64,000 nucleotides of DNA, from positions 1-64,000 of the forward strand of contig QANT01001811.1 of assembly GCA_003254885.1 (NCBI GenBank). Reading direction: 5' to 3'. The translations under genes and the position numbers were made by a program. Positions 1-11,800 of this stretch are shown piece by piece. Origin of the DNA: Purshia tridentata (taxonomy: Eukaryota; Streptophyta; Magnoliopsida; Rosales; Rosaceae). The notes beneath the pieces were generated by a model that was not told where the DNA came from, ran no database searches, and saw nothing but the letters and a program-made list of their open reading frames with translations. Numbering within the stretch: position 1 is the stretch's first letter; each line of letters opens with the position of its first letter.

Positions 1-933
1 CCAATTATATATCATCAATTTTAAGTCTTAGAAACTGACCAAAATTAGGGTTTATGGAAGAAAGAATTATGGAAAAAGATGGGTGCGTGAGATGAATTAA
101 AGGGGGTGGGAAAAGTATCTAGTAAGTGAGTTAGCATATCAAAAAGTATTATAAGAATAATGAGATGTGAGAATAGTATTTTATATTTTTTTCGTATTTA
201 ATGGTGAGAGGGGAAATAGTACATAAGCACTCTAAAAAATTGACAATAAAAAAGGACGCCGAAAAAAGATATAGTGACCCAGGTAAGAAATTAATAATGA
301 CCTAAAATACATGATTTGAGTCATGCTTTTATTTTTTTTTATAAATTGCCTATATAAAGATATCTCAAAATTAAAAAATGACGCCGAATAAAGGTAAGTA
401 CTACTAGTGACCTACATAAAAACTATTTACCTAAAATAACGTATTACTTGAGACATGACTTAATCAAAATAAACTGTTATGCTTAATCAAACGACACAAA
501 TATTTATAATTATTTGTATTTAAACTATGAGCTTTTATTTCAACCAATGGTTCTACACATTGACAAATTGACTCAATTGCGAAACTTCTAAATTTACTTT
601 GCATGTACACTAAAGTCATTCTAAGACTAAAAATACAGATAAAATAAAGTTTTGCCATTATATAATCCTCTAAATATTTTAATTAGATTAATCCAAATTT
701 AAAACCAAACATAGCATTGTTCATGATTAGTTTTGCCATCAGGTCACTATTTAAATCCTATCTAACCGTTTGGCCTCCTTATGTAACCAAAATGTACAGT
801 TTACATAACGATAAACCTAATCAAAATATATATAACTGTAATTTAATAAAGTCGATGTAATGACCATAATTTATTTTATTTTAAAAAAAATTTGGGAGGG
901 GGATCCAAATTTGGGATGGCTCCAAAATTTTGA

Positions 934-972
<39 letters not shown>

Positions 973-1785
973 TAAACCAATAACTAGTTTTTATATATGT
1001 CAATATTTATTTATTTATTTTTAGAAGAAGAAACTTTCGTAGATTAAACAAAGTTTACATCACAAGGCACGATATAGACCAAGTAAGTAAGACATTCTCC
1101 CCACATTAATTGGTCCAAACTTGGCAAACCTAGCAAGCACATGCAACTAAGTAATATTACATATCCTATAATTATAAAGGAAACTCAAAGAAGAAAAACT
1201 ATTAGAAATTACTATTTATTTTATTTTATAATTAATGCCATTTTTTAAAATCAACATATTTTTTAAATAATATTTAATAAAAGTGTATATAGATTTATAA
1301 ACACATTTATAGACTTTTTTTAAGTTATAGACTTCTGAAAAATTTAAAAATTTTCACATAGTTCTACGGAGTATTGCAGAATCTATAGAAATCTTTTGAA
1401 ATCCGCAAAGAAGAGGTCAGATTTATAATAACTTTGAAATACACATAAAAGTCTTTCAAAGTCTTTAAAAATCCACCATTAAATGAATTCTATAAAAGCC
1501 ATTGACTTTTTAAATATACATAGATTTTTAAAGACTTTTTAATTAAATACTATAGACTCTTTAAAATTTTTAATTGAATACCCATAGACTTTTACATATT
1601 TTTTTAAAGTTTGTAAAAAAGTCTTAATTAAATACCACATGACTTTAAACTCCACAAAAGTCTTTTAAAATCCATATTTAATACACCCCACCAAGATAAA
1701 AAGGAAATAAGTACAAAAGTCTAAAACGTTCTTGTGACCTAATGAGTAGGACAAAGAGTATAAACCCTAAAAATCCTATAGTATC
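1..1785. other. Gene-free AT-rich stretch
   Basis: No open frame here looks like a gene. Positions 939-969 hold a (TA)n microsatellite. About 1250-1690 is a block dominated by repeated AAAGTC/GACTTT words in both orientations, ending near a 'ggtgtatt' motif on the minus strand, which looks like an old non-autonomous DNA transposon. The ends of that block could not be fixed. Confidence 0.5.
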
Positions 1786-2212
1786 CTAGTATATATATAT
1801 ATATATACATGCTCCTTCAAATGTGGAATCTTATATTTATGAGATTCCTCATGAGGACCCATTTCATAAGATATTTAAACGATCCGAACAGTCTATTTTT
1901 TAGGTCTATATTTAAATATCATCTTTGAAAAAAATTAAACAAATCGGAGACCTTTAAGCTATTAAACTTTGATCAAATAAATAGACGAATAAAATATTGC
2001 AATAAAAACTTGAAATTGTAATCGTTTAATTAACGGTCAAATGGTCTCCAATTAATCTAATTTTTTTCAAGTATGATCTTTCAATAGAGACCAAAAAGTT
2101 AGACTGTTCCGATTATCGAAATACAATGTAGAGTAGGCCATGAAGAATCTCACATTTAGGCTTAAATATGGGATCGCACACTAAAAGGTGCATGTATATA
2201 TATATATATAAC
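1786..2212. mobile_element. Foldback/MITE-like element between two (TA)n tracts
   Basis: The two halves are imperfect inverted copies of each other. The left arm (about 1807-1960) and the reverse complement of the right arm (about 2055-2192) share, in the same order, 'gagattcttcatg', 'cggaacagtcta', 'gaaaaaaatta' and 'ggagacc' or close variants. The outer ends are also inverted: 'tacatgctcct' on the left and 'aggtgcatgta' on the right, each running into a (TA)n tract. There is no coding capacity. Long inverted arms without genes fit a miniature inverted-repeat transposon. Elements of the Micron type are known to insert into TA microsatellites, so the flanks may be the target, but the family was not identified. 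Confidence 0.6.
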
Positions 2213-2294
2213 GTTACAACAACCCCTTCAAAAATCCACGTTAAAATAAAAACATTTCCATATACCACATAGTGCAAGCAGAAGATACTCCCTA

Positions 2295-2628
2295 ATGGAG
2301 AAAAATGATTGGAGGTGGAGACTACTACTTATGGTAATAATATTAGGATGCATGAGTCTTAACCAAGTTGTAGTGCAAGCACAAGATAATCCCTCTTCTC
2401 CCTCTCCTTCATTTCTCTCTCATGATCATCATCCCCTTCCACCATCTTCAATTGGTGATATTCACTTGAGAAAGGTCAGCCCTTTTTTGATTTCCTATCT
2501 TCGAATGTTGAAAATGTACTGAATTTGATTGTTTGATTCAGACTGCTATGCAATGTAAAAATCATAAAGATTTAGAGACATGTATTGCAAATCATTCCCA
2601 ACATTGTACAAAAAAGCATCATCGATAA
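2295..2628 (+). CDS. Small secreted Cys/His-rich peptide, two exons
   Basis: Exon 1 is 2295-2474 and exon 2 is 2542-2628. They are joined by a 67-bp GT-AG intron (AAAG|gtcag, gattcag|ACT), giving 88 aa. Residues 1-29 form a typical signal peptide with a hydrophobic LLLMVIILG core ending near VQAQD. A Ser/Pro/His linker follows, then a short basic tail with three Cys and several His (CKNHKDLETC...HC) ending KKHHR. I do not recognise the family; the layout resembles precursors of secreted signalling or defence peptides. A decayed second copy of exon 2 lies at about 6345-6420, inside the tandem duplication. That copy has a small frame change and 'ga' where this gene has its splice-acceptor 'ag', which supports 2542-2628 as the functional exon. 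Expression is not shown. Confidence 0.55.
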
Positions 2629-5440
2629 ACTTTGAATTTGGTATGAATATTCTTGCTCTAGTCTTTCTTCATAGAAAGAAACTCATAACACATATAGATC
2701 ACATATGCATATATATATAATTTCTAGAATTACAAATTATAAATGCATTTTAAATGCATAGATTTCTATCTTCTGGTACGCGACAGCAACATTTGTCCCG
2801 AAGTAAATAAATGGGGATTATTTTCCCTATTATTTTCCATATTTTATAACACTTAATATACTAATTGTTATTATAATTAACTATATTAAACATTATCAAT
2901 TTAATTAGTAATACGCATGCAGTACTAAGCCCTTAAGTTAGCCCAAATAATGAGAGTGGATGGGCTAAGATTTAGAATTAAGCTAGATTAAGGATTCGAT
3001 TTGCTATAACGTAATAAATAAGTAAAAGTTATATGCCTACACTAATATATATAAACACATTTTTTTAACACATAAAACTCTCTTTTCTTTTTCGAAAATT
3101 CATATAGCATATTAGCATGTAATATAAATTTTTTAAGTACCGATAAAAGTGAACCTCCCGTGCTAGCCATTTTTTTTGTATTGGGGTTTCTGAACTACTC
3201 ACATTCTTGTGAAATTTGGTTATGAGGATTGAGGATCGACTTCCAAATCTGTAGCCTGTTTTAGACAATAAACCAATAACAATAATAGTCGGAAAATAGT
3301 AAACCCATTTTTGCAGTACTATCAGCTTCAGCATGCAATGTGATAATTAGGATGCTCGCATTAATACATAAACAAATTGGCTGCTAGCTAAGGAGCTAAA
3401 CAGAAATGACAATTGAGAAAATTCAACATGAAATTTTATCAATATGTCCATCACCTTCCAAATTCCCCCCTCTCTATCCACTCCTCGGCAACCTCCACCC
3501 GACCACCTTCGGCGGCCACTTCCCGCGACCCTCCGCCTACCACCTCTGGCTCTAGCCATCGTGAAGAAAATGAAATATTAAGTGGCATGGGTGAAAATCA
3601 AACCTCTCACCCCAAAGTTAGAAAAGACACCATTAATCACTTGCATATATTACACCTTCACTTGTGAAAATTATTATTTTCAATATATAATCTTATACCC
3701 GAAGTAATACAACATCAATTTTGCGCCGCCCAATAATGCATGCATGCTTTAAGAACTGACTATACATACCGATTTTCTCTGATCTTCATTTGACCCCTAC
3801 AACAATTCCTACACTCATCATTGTTAATTAACTGGCTGTATACACAATCGCTAATCAAAAGACAAAAGGCTCTGTGTTTTATCATTATCATCTGTGCACA
3901 AAGCTTGCTTTCTACTTGATATTGCTTGAAAATTTCAAGAATGATTTTTGTGCTTATATGTGGATCATAATTTTCGTTGTTATTACAATTGGTGGATGTC
4001 ATCCTACTGTGGAAAATGGAAAAAGAAATCTTAATAGGAAATAAAGAAAGGAAACTGCAGGGTTGTACAATCCAAATGTGAATAAATATGAAGACTAGTA
4101 ACTTGGAATTTGCATATATGTGAAATAAACATGCATCATCCCCTTTATTACGTCTTCAAAATTCAAGATGCCTTTCAGTAGTTCTTTTTAAAATATTGCT
4201 ATGTAGAATCTTCTAGATATCTAGCGAATAGAGAAATAGGCTTGAAAGGGTGTCAATCCAATTAGGTAGCACATCATGATTTCAAGGATCACAACCATCA
4301 CATAAAATTTCAATGGTCGAATTAAACAACTAGCCAGTAGAGAAGCTTTGACACATTCATACCCGTTTCCTTCTATGTTACAAACAGCAGAGTACAAAGA
4401 TAACAGTTGACAACACAATTGCCCAACCAGAAAGAAAGCCTAAGACCTACTACTACATCTACTAATACAGAAGAAGCATTGACCTACTACATGTACTAAT
4501 ACAAGTGCATAACTGTTCTCAGAATACAAACTGGTACAAGATTGTGAACACTTTGCGCTCTCATTGCAACCACGAAAATTTGGCCTAATAATCAAAAGGA
4601 TAAGGGGCTAAAATGAGGCCAATTATACCTTCATTGGTGTCGAACCATTCTGGGTGACAAAGACAAACATCAATCTCCTGCTGCGTATCTTGCACACTAT
4701 CCACCCTGCTACATATAACTCAGAACTCTTAATAACCAAACCAATTTCATTTGACTGTTGTGTTTACTTCTTCCGCTGCTTGTGTTTATTACCCTTCACA
4801 TATTTTCAATTGGACTTGTCAACACCACCTCCAATACTACTCACTGAAAATTTGCCCCCTTCATGAATAAAGCCAAGCCTGAAACGGTGAAGAGTACTGT
4901 GGGTTGGCTGGGTTCTGGCGGTTGGCCAAGTTCTTTTGGCTTGCAAGTACCGTAGGAGCACCGTAAGTAGTGGTAGCAGAAGCTGAGAACGTACCAAACA
5001 TCATAGGCGCAACGTTAGTAGTAGCAGCAGAGGCTGAGGATGCTCCAAAGGGAAACCCAGTTGACAAAGATGTAGAGCAGAATGTGGAAGCAAATATGGG
5101 AGCTGAAGCAGGTCGCCAACTGGCACCAAATAAGCTAGAAGCAGTACTAGAGCTAATGGGGTTCGCCTCCAAAGAAGAGGTAGAAGAACCAAGTACCGTA
5201 CTAGCTCCTGAACTAAACAGCTTAGCAGCAGAAGATGGAGAGGATGCTGATGAGCCAGTTTGAGTGGGTGCACTCTGTGCAAAAGATGCAAATCCAAAGG
5301 GAATGCTGATTAGAGTACTAAAGCCCCCGTCTTGCTTGTTCTTGCCTTCTAAGGATTCCAAAGAAGAATTTACTGGAACTGGTGTAACTGCAGCTGAAGC
5401 AGTAAAGGATTCAATATTTGAAGGTGCTGGAGCTGAGCTG
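2490..5440. repeat. Tandem segmental duplication, left copy (A)
   Basis: This copy matches 6310-10310 in the same orientation and order: peptide-gene intron and exon 2; a non-coding stretch with a GC-rich block at 3470-3560 (match 7110-7190); a 'cgattttctctgatctt' block near 3770 (match 7315); the 'gaatcttctagatat' block near 4206 (match 7943); the NUP1 3' UTR near 4640-4860 (match 8740-8870); and NUP1 coding sequence to about 5440 (match about 10310). It is about 1 kb shorter than the right copy, mainly through loss of NUP1 FG-repeat units and intergenic DNA. Only the peptide exon looks intact here. The 2629-4860 stretch has no gene I can support. Confidence 0.85.
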
Positions 5441-6300
5441 GAGATATTGCAGCTACCGCTAGTGGTGAAGAAAGTGGTTGTAGCAATGTTGTTACCACTG
5501 TTTGTGTTGGCATTAATGGTGATTCCCTCATAAGTAACACTAAGGGTACGACCCGCAACTTCGACAAAGGGAACAAGGGGCTTATTCAGATCAATTTCTA
5601 CACAGATTCTAGCAAACTTTCCCCTTGACTGAGAGAGAGAATGACGATCAACAAGCAGAGTGCAACCAAGAAGTTCACCAATCTTAGAAAGAATCACATG
5701 ATTAAAAAATTCAACACCCAACCCAGAAACTCGAACCCAAACAGCCATATGGCTAACCTTGTCAACATGAGGGTTGAACCCAGGCTTCCATCTCTGCACA
5801 ACCACATTTTGACCACCAACAAACCAAGGCCCCCCAAAGAGGACAGAGTGCATATCTTCCTTCAAATCAAAACGGACAATGTAAAAGTTATTCTCAATCT
5901 CAATCAAAGACATAGCACCTTTCACACCCCAGAGATTCTTCAGTTTTCCCTCTAAAAAATTGAAAGAATGGGAAGGACCCATAACCTTGATAATCAACGA
6001 AGTGCTCCAAGGGCGATGAAGACGCGCCATTACTTGCTCAGAGAAGCGAATTGCTGGGATCGGACCAGATTCAACAACACAGTCCTCAGGATTGAGCGTA
6101 AAATCATCTTGATCCATCCCCTTATGCTCAGCCACATCGGCACCACCAACATCCACCATGCCACCAACAGTAGGATCCATAGCGAAATTCCCACTCTCCG
6201 AAAGTTGCAGAGCAGAAGGGGGGATCCGCCACCGTGAACCACCGTAGTCGCCACCCAAAAAGAAAAGTCGATCACAGTAACCACCAAGGTGCTGAGTATA
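5440..6300 (-). mobile_element. LINE ORF1 fragment (DUF4283)
   Basis: This segment lies exactly between the two copies of the tandem duplication and has no match in either. Its translation, on the same strand as NUP1, carries a DUF4283-type domain at about 5520-6054, which in plants is typical of the ORF1 protein of L1-type LINEs. A possible native start is the ATG at 6180 (MDPTVGG). There is no reverse transcriptase, no zinc knuckle and no poly(A) tail, so it is an internal piece rather than an ordinary 5'-truncated insertion. A host gene that captured DUF4283 is an alternative. Confidence 0.6.
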
Positions 6301-6309
6301 ATGTTTGCC

Positions 6310-6430
6310 TGTCTTCGAATCTTGATATCTTAGTTGTCTCATTCGAACTGCTATGAATGTACAAATCATCAAGATTTTGAGACACGTGTTGTAAATCATC
6401 ATGAACATTGTACAAAAAAACATGGGTAAT
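6310..6430 (+). pseudogene. Broken copy of the secreted-peptide exon 2
   Basis: The sequence aligns base for base with exon 2 of the peptide gene at 2542-2628 and with the end of its intron. Where the intact gene has 'gattcag|act' this copy has 'attcgaact', so the acceptor AG is missing, and one base is lost after 'ctatg', which shifts the frame. Exon 1 is absent. It is a remnant of the tandem duplication. Confidence 0.7.
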
Positions 6431-7490
6431 TTCATTAATTAAATGAACATATTTCATGTGGCTTGAGCTTTTTTAACCCACATTAGAAAAAGTGAACTTT
6501 TCCAATCCTTTTTTACTTTTTCATACCAAAATGTCCTGTGTGAAATTATTGGTCGACACAGTCTTGTTACATAGATTTTAATCTTCTGTTACGTTACTCA
6601 AGTGGAAATTTTTTGCTAAAGTAAATAAATGGGAATTTTTCTACCTATTATTTATTTTCCATATTTTATACCAAAATATACTAATTGTTATTATAATTAG
6701 AGTATTTTATTAATAAGTCATAATTTATTATATTTTTTAATCATAATCATTAAATGTTTCGTTTGCGAAATACTCATTAATTAAGAAAAAAAATCATCAA
6801 AACAGTATAAGAAATGATAAAAAAATAATCTGAAGTAATAAAAGTATGGCTTAAAACTAAATACAGAGATTAGTCGTGGCTTAAGAGTAATTTAATTTTA
6901 TAATTAATATTATCAGTTTAACAAACCAATAACAATAATAGTCAGAAAATAGTAAACCCATTTTTGCAGTACTATCAGCAACGTGATAGTTAGGATGCTC
7001 GCATTTATGCATAAACAAATTTGTTGCTAGCGAAAGAGACATGACCATTTGAGAAAAGTTAACATGAACTTTTATCAATATGTCCATCACATTCCAAATT
7101 CCTCCCTCTCCATCCACTCCTCGGCAACCTCCACCCGACCACCTTCGGCGGCCACTTCCCGCAACCCTCCGGCTTCCACCTCTAGCCATCTTGAAGAAAT
7201 GAAATATTAAGTGACATGGGTGAAAATCAAACCTCTTACCTCAAAGTTTGAAAAGACGAATACCTCAATTTTGCGTCGCCCATTAATGCATGCTTCAAGA
7301 ACTGACTATACATACCGATTTTCTCTCATCTTAATTTGACCCCTAAAACAATCCCTACACTCATCATTGTTGAACCCTATAACTGGCTCGATCTTTGTTT
7401 TATCATTATCATCTTTGGACAAAGCTTGCTTTCTACTTGATATTGCTCTGTAAAATTCAAAGAATGATTTTCTGCTTAATGTGGATCATA

Positions 7491-7700
7491 ATCTTCGTTG
7501 TAATTATAATTGCTGGATGTACATATGATTTTCTGCTTAATGTGGAAAATAATGGAAGCGATTTTAGGAGTTCGAAAAAGAAATTTTTTTTTTTTTTTTC
7601 ATCTTCGTTGTAATTATAATTGCTGGATGTACATATCATCCTACTGTGGAAAATAATGGAAGCGATTTTAGGAGTTCGAAAAAGATTTTTTTTTTTTTTT
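7491..7700. repeat. Two-copy 110-bp tandem repeat
   Basis: The segment from 'atcttcgttgtaattataat' to the 'ttcgaaaaag' plus poly-T run occurs at 7491-7600 and again at 7601-7700. The other duplication copy has only one version of this segment (near 3970), so the repeat arose in copy B after the large duplication. Confidence 0.8.
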
Positions 7701-8867
7701 CATTTTCTTATCCTGCCCCTTTGATCATCCAATGAGCAGTGCTAGCAACCTTAATAAGAAATAAAGAAACGAAACTGCAGGCTTGTATAATCCAAATGTG
7801 AATAAATATGAAATTAATAACTTGGAATTTTCATATATGTGAAATAAACATGCATCCGATGATTACATCTTCACAACATCAGTTCTTTGTAAAATAATGC
7901 TACTGTACAACATCAGTTAATTTAATTGATACAATTATGTATAATCTTCCAGATATATAGCTAATAGAAAAATAGGCTGGAAAGGGTGTCAATCCAATTA
8001 GGTAGCATATCATGATTTCAAGGATCACCACCATCTGATAAAATATCAATGGTCGAGTTAAACAACTAAACTAAATATAACTGTTCAAAACAGTTAATCA
8101 AATTAAACGACTAAATTAAATATAAACGGTTCAAAACTTGTAACTATCACGACCAACACAGCAATTTCATCCATTTAAAATCAATGAGGCTCTTGAAATG
8201 CTAATGTCAATATTTCCAACTTGACAGTGGCAGCACTGTTCCTGGTTATAATTAAAATAAATAAATAAATAAAAACTACAAAGAGAAAACAAAAGAACCC
8301 TTTTCTATAACACCACTCACTCAGGATCTGAGAGAGAATAAAAAAAAATTATATTTATTTTCTAATAAGAGTAATTTGATTAAAAAGTCAAAAAGATGTG
8401 CTTAGTGCTAGCTCCATCATGTGGGCAGCCAGCAGAGAAGCTTTGACACATTCGATCATACCCGTTTCCTTCTATGTTACAAATAGCAGAGTACAAAGAA
8501 AACAGTTTATAACACAATTGCCCAACCAGAAAGAAAGCCTAAGACCTACTACTACATGTACTAATACAGAAGAAGCATTGACCTACTACATGTACTAATA
8601 CAAATGCATAATTGTTCTCAGACTACAAACTGGTACAAGATCAACCACGAAAATTTGGCCTAATAATCAAAAGGATAAGAAGAAAAAGATATATGTAGAA
8701 CAGACAGAATCACCTGATGAGGCCAATTATACCTTCATCGGTGTCGAACCATTCTGAGTGACAAAGACAAACATCAATCTCCTGCTGCGTATCTTGCACA
8801 CCATCCACCCTGCTACATATAACTCAGAACTCTTAACAACCAAACCAATTTCATTTGACTGTTGTGT

Positions 8868-11800
8868 TTACTTCTTCCGCTGCTTGTGTTTATTAACCTT
8901 CACATATTTTCTATTGGACTTGTCAACACCACCTCCAATACTACCCACTGAAAATTTGCCCCCTTCAGTTAAACCAAAACTACCAGAAGCCTGAAACGGT
9001 GAAGAGTTCTGTGGGTTGGCTGGGTTCTGGGGGTTGGCCAAGTTCTGTTGGTTTGCAAATTGGAAGGGATTCGCCATGTTCGCCACTGATGGACCTGCTG
9101 CACCAAATACAAATCCAGGCTGTGAGGCTGATATAGGCTGTTGGCCAAACATTGAGGCTGTGGGAGTAGATGCCTGAACAGTGTCTTCAGCCATGCTATC
9201 TTCCATACTCATTTGATCATTATTACCCGCAGAAGCTGAACTAAAGGCAAATGCAGGACTAGGGTTTACAAATGCAGGCTGTGACGGGGCAGTATTACTT
9301 GCAGATGAATTGAATGAGAAAAATGAAGTTGAGGGTGCACCATTGGATGATCCAAACATAGGCGCACTGTTATTACTGGCTGCAGAAGCTGAATGTGATC
9401 CAAATACCGTAGGCGCACTGTTAGTAGTGGCAGCAGAAGCTGAATGCAATCCAAATACCATAGGCGCACTGTTAGCAGTGGCAGCAGAAGCTGTGGACGT
9501 ACCAAATATCATAGGCGCACTGTTAGTAGTGGCTGCAGAAGCTGAGGGTGTTCCAAATACCGTAGGTGCACTGTTAGAAGTGGCAGCAGAAGCTGAGGGT
9601 GTACCAAATATAATAGATGCACCGTTAGAAGTAGCAGCAGAGGCTGAGGATGCTCCAGACCCAATAGGTGCACTGTTAGTAGCAGCAGATGTCGAGGATG
9701 GTCCAAAGGAAAACCCAGTCGACAAAGATGTAGAGTTGAATGTGGAAGCAAATATGGGAGCTTTAGCAGGTTGCCAACTGGAACCAAATAAGCTAGAAGC
9801 AGTACTAGAGCTAATGGGGTTCACCTCCAAAGAAGAGGTAGAAGAACCAACCGTACTAGCTCCTGAACTAAACAGCTTAGCAGCAGAAGTCGAAAGAAAA
9901 ACAGAACTGCCAGAAGATAAAGCTGTGTTTCCAGCCAACCCAAAAGATGGAAAGGATGCCGATGAGCCAGGTTGAGCGGGTGCACTCTGTGCAAAAGATG
10001 CAACTCCAGTCCCAGCAGGCGATGCCTGGGCACTAGGAATGGATCCACTGGATCCATTCCCAACACCAAAAAGAGATGACCTCTGAGACTGGTTGTTAGC
10101 AGTAGATGTGGCAGCACCACCACCAAATACAAACATTTTACTTCCTGTGCTTGCACTGGCTGCAGATGTGCCACCAATGGGAGTGCTGCTTAGATTACTA
10201 AAGCCCCTGTCTTGCTTGTTCTTGCCTTCTAAAGATTCCAAAGAAGAATTGACTGGAATTGGTGAAACTTCAGTTGAAGCAGTAGAGGATTCAAAATTTG
10301 AAGGTGCGGCTGAAAACAAAGGTGCTGGAGCTGATGGATTTTGACTCGTCAAATTGTTAAAATCTGAAGGAGTGGAGGAAGAAAATAAAGGGCCAGACCC
10401 ATTACTTAGATTTGAATTATTGGGAGGAGTGCCAAAAGAGAATGTGCTTGTGGCTGATGATGATACAGCAGCCGACAGTGCGGTTTCAGGCATCCTATAA
10501 GAGGATCCAACATGTATATTATCAGTTTTATCTGATTCCAGCAGTTTTGGTACAGAATTTGTCGCGCCAGCTGCAACTGTAGATACACTGCAGATAAAAA
10601 GATAAATAACATAATAAACACTTGTGTGCAAAATAAAAATCAGAATATCATCAATAAGTTTAGATCAAATATTGGAACAAAAGGCACATAGATGATCTCC
10701 AGATTCTCCACAGAAAACCACTGGTTACATTTTTAAACTAAAGGAAAAAAGTGCTTTTTTTTTTTTTTTTTCATTATGCAATCAATCAGCACCCATCACA
10801 GGATCAGCCACACAACCCATCTACAAACCCTAAACAGAACCCCCACATCCACCTAAATCTACCAACAATAATAATAAGAAATGAAATACACTCTGACCTG
10901 CTTGAGCTTTCAGGTTTGGGGTGTGAAAAGGCACCAAATTTTGCGTCGACAGATTCCCGAACTGTAGGTGATGAAGCATGAGTAAACTGTGGCTGTGAAA
11001 CATCCGAATCCTTCGTTGAGGTATCTTTACTCCCAAAGTTAAATATGGGAGTACCAGAATTTGATTCTTTTGGTTGAGCAACTTTATCAGACATGAAAGA
11101 TGGCTGGCTGGCTACCATGGTGGGCAAGACAATCATGCTGGATGAAGATGCACTTGGAGAGAAGATGGTTCTATTCTCAGCAAGCACAGACCCGCCAGTG
11201 GTTCCGAGATCAGTCTTTTGGATTACTGGAGAAGATGCAGGGGTTTTAAGTTCAGAAACAACTGGAGGATTCTCCAGCGTAACAGGTGCAGTAGCAACAC
11301 TCTTCCTCTCGGTCAAAGAGTTATCCACCTTCCCTCTCCCATCAGCCAATAAATCAGATGCAACCCCATTTGAATAGCTATCATCATCTAGCTCCAGGAA
11401 ATCCTACAGAACATAGTCATAACGTTGAAATTTATATAGGATCATATCATAACGCTGAAGCATATGACCATATCCATAACATTAAAATTTATTAATAAAA
11501 AGTGATATGAAAATGTGTGGAAAAAGGAACACAATAACAAATAATATTAATAATATACATTTTTTCAAATTAAAAAATACCAGATCTAGTAACAATTTTA
11601 ATTAAAATTCATGAAATTTGAATTTAATTTCCACATGAACGTGTAAAATTTTTTGATCCATGTACGGTATCTTATAATCTCAAAGGTCAACCCCATCAGT
11701 AATACGATCAAACTGTAACCTGAACTAGTCACTTCAGGTCAGATTTCAAAGTAGTAGAAAGAAAAGAAAAATAACTAAAACTTAGTTCGGTCGAAGAAAG

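Larger units (their letters stand above)
4861..6435 (-). pseudogene. Chimeric open frame: LINE ORF1 (DUF4283) fragment fused to truncated NUP1 3' copy
   Basis: This is one uninterrupted frame of 524 codons made of three unrelated parts. Residues 1 to about 45 are the antisense of the duplicated peptide exon. Residues about 86-305 resemble the N-terminal half of plant LINE ORF1 proteins, with a DUF4283 domain (cues: RLHRPWSTSLIIKVMG, FDLKEDMHSVLFGGPW, HMAVWVRVSGL, ISKIG-like LSKIGELLG); the zinc knuckle that normally follows is absent. Residues about 333-524 are a NUP1 FG-domain fragment (SLEGKNKQD, FASFAQSAP, SSLEANPISSS) that stops early at FQAWLYS, where the real gene continues FQASGSFG. 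The NUP1 part is a duplicated 3' fragment with several FG units missing. It lacks the NUP1 start and is most likely a non-functional by-product of the duplication, but the open frame across both joins is notable. Confidence 0.7.
6310..10310. repeat. Tandem segmental duplication, right copy (B)
   Basis: This is the longer copy of the duplication described at 2490-5440. It starts inside the intron of the peptide gene ('tcttcgaat' at 6312, match near 2500), so it lacks the peptide's first exon, and it ends inside NUP1 exon 9. The NUP1 part is the intact gene. The 6436-8867 stretch between the broken peptide exon and the NUP1 stop codon holds no supported gene. It contains the matched GC-rich block (7110-7190), a 110-bp tandem repeat (7491-7700) and the NUP1 3' UTR from about 8700. 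Confidence 0.85.

Noticed and set aside
9310-9975. 221-codon plus-strand open frame
   Set aside because: It is the antisense of the NUP1 FG-repeat array. The repeated codons leave the opposite strand free of stops, and the product is a low-complexity Ala/Glu-rich sequence.
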